In this document: positions 61,217 to 64,000 of the stretch, piece by piece
How the letters are laid out: the number at the start of each line of letters is the position of its first letter
Position numbering within the stretch: position 1 is the first letter of the stretch
Assembly (NCBI GenBank): GCA_049890115.1
Contig: JBMHCC010000047.1
Span: forward strand, 1-64,000
DNA: 64,000 nucleotides
Reading direction: 5' to 3'
From: UBA685 sp049890115
GTDB lineage: Bacteria > Pseudomonadota > Alphaproteobacteria > Puniceispirillales > Puniceispirillaceae
Notes under the pieces: generated by a model
What the model saw: only the letters and a program-made list of their open reading frames with translations
Database searches by the model: none
What the model was told of the DNA's origin: nothing
Translations under genes and position numbers: made by a program

Positions 61217-64000
61217 TTAGGCTGTTTCGCGGAAATTTTCAGCTGTCTGCAGGTCAACAGAGACAAGGCGGCTCACGCCTTTTTGTTCCATGGTAACGCC
61301 GTAAAGCCTGTCCATTCTGGCCATTGTCATCCGGTGATGCGTGACAATCAGAAAACGTGTATTTGTGCGTGTCACAATATCCCTTAACAAGTCACAAAAG
61401 CGCGACACATTCGAATCATCAAGCGGTGCATCAACCTCATCAAGCACACAAATTGGTGCTGGATTGGTTAAAAATACAGCAAAAATAATGGCTAAGGCTG
61501 TCAAGGCCTGTTCACCACCTGATAGTAACGACAGAGATTGCAGCTTTTTCCCAGGGGGGCTTGCCAGAATTTCAAGGCCAGCTTCGAGCGGATCAGCTGA
61601 TTCTGTTAATTGTAATTCAGCCTGCCCACCGCCAAAAAGGGTTGTAAATAGCTCTTTGAAATATTTATTTACCTCAGAGAAGCTCTCAAGCAGGCGTGTG
61701 CGCCCTTCACGATTCAGCGTCGAGATAGCACTTCGCAATTTTGCAATGGCTTCTGTTAGATCATCGCGCTCTGCTGTCATCTCATTCAGGCGTTCATCAA
61801 TTTCTGACATCTCTGCTTCAGCACGCAAATTAACTGGCCCAATCGAATCGCGTTCGCGGTGTAGGCGAGAGACACGATCTTCTAATGATAGGATAGCTGG
61901 CAATTCTTCGCCATCTTTAATCTCTGCTAAGCTAGCAAGCTGAACAGGGGCAATCGCTAGTTTTTCTTCAATGCGTTGACGCAGGCTCTCTAGCTGATCA
62001 GCACTTCGTTCTTTTTGCCCTTCAGCTCTTATTTGCTCCTCGCGAGCTTGTGCGGCAATACGCTGTGCATCGCGCAACTTTGTATCAGCTTCGCGCAAAG
62101 CTGTTTGGGCAAGCGCAACAGCATCAGCTGTCTTGATGCGCGTTGCCTCTGCTATCGCAATTTTATCAGATAAAGCTTGTCTTTGTGTTTCCAAAGTTTC
62201 TGGCTGTGATTCAAGCTCAGCTTTGCGTTGTTGATTGTCACTACGTCTTGTTGCCAAATCAGCTAGCCTGCCATCTGTGCTTTGTAAGCGGGTCAGCCAA
62301 GCTTGTTCTTGTGCTGTGATCGCAGCAACACGTGCTTCTGCTGTTGCTAATTGCTGTTCAAGCGAGGCATGTGTGCCCATAATTTCAGTAAGGGCGTCTC
62401 TTTTTTCGATGGCATCCTCATTAAAACGTGCTTCATCCTCCTGCAAATTTGACAGATCACCTGAAATTTCAAGCCCTGTTGTGGCATCTTCAAAATCAGC
62501 TTTTGCCTGCGCTAGTGATTCTTGCAAATCAGCAGAACGTGCCAACGCTGATTCATGTGCAATATGGCTGGCATCTGCCTCTCGTGATGCCGCTAATAGC
62601 AGACGCTCTGCCTCTTTGGCTTGTGTTTTTTGCTTCTGATTGTCTGCATTGGCATTTGTCAATGATTGGCGCGCTGTATCTGCTGCAGCTTGTGCGGTTT
62701 CAGCTGCGCTCTGAATGCTAGAAAAGCGCGCTGTCATATCATCTAGCTTTGCTTTTTGGCGCAATCTCTCGCCGGCACTATCAGATGGTTTGCTGATAAG
62801 GCCATCCCAGCGCCAGATTTGCCCATCTATACTCACAATCGCCTGACCTGGCTGCAAATTTGCCTGTGCAGCAAATGCCTGATCGCTCTCATCTGTGATA
62901 ATAGCAACACCAGCAACTGCTCTTTCAATAGCAGGATGACCAGACACATAACGCTTAAGAGCTGTGCCAATAGCTGGCGGTTGCAAGGTGATGGCGGGTA
63001 GATCTGAACGCCAGAAACCAGCTTCATCTGTGCTGTCAGGCAAGTTTAACTCAGCACCCAAAAATGCCGCTAAGGCCTCTTCCATGCCAGCTTCCACAGT
63101 AAGCCTGTCAGAAATGGGCGGCAATTGCGATGTTTGCGAATCAGTTAACACATAAGATAGCGCATCAATTTGTGCTGTCAGGCTGGCTAATTCAGACTGG
63201 GCATGACGCGCTGTGTCTTCTTGTTCCTGAAGTTGGTTTTGCTTGTCTAGTAACGCTGCCTCTTCAGCCTCTATCTGTGCAATGATGCTATCATAGCGGC
63301 TTTGTGCTTCTTTATTGGCCTGTGCTGCCTGCTTTGCCTTATGGGCTAGCTCATCAATCTGCAAAGATGCCAGGCCAGCTTCGGCAGCATTTATCCTGTT
63401 TTGCAGCTGTGTGAGGCGTTGCTGCTGCTGTTCTTTGGCAGCTTGAAATGATGCCAGGCTGGCTTTTGCAGTCGCATAGGCTTCATCTGCCTCTAAGCTA
63501 TTTTGGCGTGCTTGTTCAAGCAGAGCTGATGAGCTGGTTAATTGTGGTTGATGATCAGCGATTTGAGCACTAAGTGCTTGCTTCTCATCTGCCAAATCGC
63601 CCAATGCCTTTTTCGCATCATGTTGCAGATTATGTTCACGTTCTTCATCGGAATCAATCTGGGCCAAAAGGTTTGTGATTTGCACAATTTGAGTCCGCAA
63701 ACGCGCCTCTTCACGGTCACATTCTTCAAAGGCTAGGGTAAAACGCTGTAATTCAGCAGATGCTTCAGCTTCAGCGGTAACCAGCGGCGGTAATGCCTCT
63801 GATGCCAGAAGATGGTCTTTTTCAGCTGTTGCCGCCTTGCCAGCTGCCTCACCAGAGGCAAGCATTGCGGTTTGTAATTGTTGTTTTGCATCATCATCAT
63901 AGGCTGATGCATCTTGCCAGCGTCGCAAAAATAAGGTGCTTTCTGCTTTTCTAATTCTATCAGCAACTGACTTATAGCGCGCGGCTTGGCGTGCTTGTTT
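61217..64000 (-). CDS. smc: Chromosome partition protein SMC, N-terminal part outside the window
   Basis: The frame is open to the right edge (the visible end reads QARQAARYKSVADRI), so the start and Walker A lie beyond 64000. About 927 residues are seen: the coiled coil (Glu/Gln/Ala/Arg-rich), the hinge (about the region AFLGAELNLPD...ISKPSDSAG), the returning coil, and the C-terminal ATPase half with the LSGGEQALTALAIIFAVF signature and Walker B PICVLDEVDAPLDDSNV. It condenses and organises the chromosome. It is upstream of the F0 operon, on the same strand. Confidence 0.97.
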   Translation of the reverse strand, partial: KQARQAARYKSVADRIRKAESTLFLRRWQDASAYDDDAKQQLQTAMLASGEAAGKAATAEKDHLLASEALPPLVTAEAEASAELQRFTLAFEECDREEARLRTQIVQITNLLAQIDSDEEREHNLQHDAKKALGDLADEKQALSAQIADHQPQLTSSSALLEQARQNSLEADEAYATAKASLASFQAAKEQQQQRLTQLQNRINAAEAGLASLQIDELAHKAKQAAQANKEAQSRYDSIIAQIEAEEAALLDKQNQLQEQEDTARHAQSELASLTAQIDALSYVLTDSQTSQLPPISDRLTVEAGMEEALAAFLGAELNLPDSTDEAGFWRSDLPAITLQPPAIGTALKRYVSGHPAIERAVAGVAIITDESDQAFAAQANLQPGQAIVSIDGQIWRWDGLISKPSDSAGERLRQKAKLDDMTARFSSIQSAAETAQAAADTARQSLTNANADNQKQKTQAKEAERLLLAASREADASHIAHESALARSADLQESLAQAKADFEDATTGLEISGDLSNLQEDEARFNEDAIEKRDALTEIMGTHASLEQQLATAEARVAAITAQEQAWLTRLQSTDGRLADLATRRSDNQQRKAELESQPETLETQRQALSDKIAIAEATRIKTADAVALAQTALREADTKLRDAQRIAAQAREEQIRAEGQKERSADQLESLRQRIEEKLAIAPVQLASLAEIKDGEELPAILSLEDRVSRLHRERDSIGPVNLRAEAEMSEIDERLNEMTAERDDLTEAIAKLRSAISTLNREGRTRLLESFSEVNKYFKELFTTLFGGGQAELQLTESADPLEAGLEILASPPGKKLQSLSLLSGGEQALTALAIIFAVFLTNPAPICVLDEVDAPLDDSNVSRFCDLLRDIVTRTNTRFLIVTHHRMTMARMDRLYGVTMEQKGVSRLVSVDLQTAENFRETA

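Noticed and set aside
61341..61943. A 200-residue plus-strand open frame inside smc
   Set aside because: Antisense shadow of the conserved C-terminal ATPase domain of SMC.

Overview
The window reads as a chromosomal segment of a free-living alphaproteobacterium with AT-leaning codon use. The support for this is the cytochrome aa3 oxidase cluster in the order ctaC-ctaD-ctaB-coxF-like-ctaG-ctaE-SURF1, an atpI-B-E-F'-F operon separate from the F1 genes (which are not here), a BamF/DUF3035-type lipoprotein, type-2 ArgC, a plant-type glutamate-cysteine ligase, a DUF1640 coiled-coil protein and a tripartite tricarboxylate (TTT) transporter. A marine SAR116/Rhodospirillales-like origin is my inference from gene content, not a result of a search. 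No phage, insertion sequence, CRISPR array or plasmid gene was seen.

Layout. 1-2 kb: repeat-protein area, with an ankyrin gene running off the left edge, a secreted TPR protein and a small protein built on a perfect 18-bp minisatellite. 2-9.7 kb: carboxylate-type island with asparaginase II, a frameshifted TauE/SafE exporter, a class III CoA-transferase diverging from tctC-tctB-tctA, and an AbrB-family membrane protein. A strong terminator sits between tctC and tctB. 9.8-12.4 kb: DUF1640 protein, a four-helix membrane protein overlapping a long TPR gene that is broken by an in-frame stop, and tRNA-Leu(CAA). 12.5-15 kb: IclR regulator, ChaC-type glutathione cyclotransferase and MscS channel. 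15-26.6 kb: housekeeping genes ribF-ileS-lspA-bamF-like-mutL, with rsmD-rluB, tadA, purD and xseA. 26.6-35.4 kb: envelope block, with a leftward DUF374-waaA-lpxK-lpxL-like operon, a rightward heptosyltransferase-like GT9 plus MsbA-like ABC exporter, then a tyrosine-phosphatase-like protein with pmbA/tldE. 35.5-43.3 kb: argC, an unrecognised protein with gamma-glutamylcyclotransferase-like motifs, ubiA, rsmE, gshA, an MFS transporter and tldD. 43.5-52 kb: cytochrome oxidase and assembly cluster, then thrC and an M16 peptidase. 52-58.2 kb: yqgE, a DsbD/ScsB-like protein, a Prx5-type peroxiredoxin, ispH-thrB-rnhA and a lipoprotein. 58.2-64 kb: F0 ATP synthase operon and the C-terminal part of SMC, which runs off the right edge.

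Most of the window is ordinary core genome. The parts that merit a second look are the repeat proteins with near-identical DNA repeats, two broken genes (TauE/SafE and TPR), the CoA-transferase/TTT locus, the GGCT-like unknown at 36.5 kb, the DUF1640 protein, an unassigned hairpin between atpE and atpF', and the DsbD/peroxiredoxin pair. I did not find a convincing wholly new multi-gene system.
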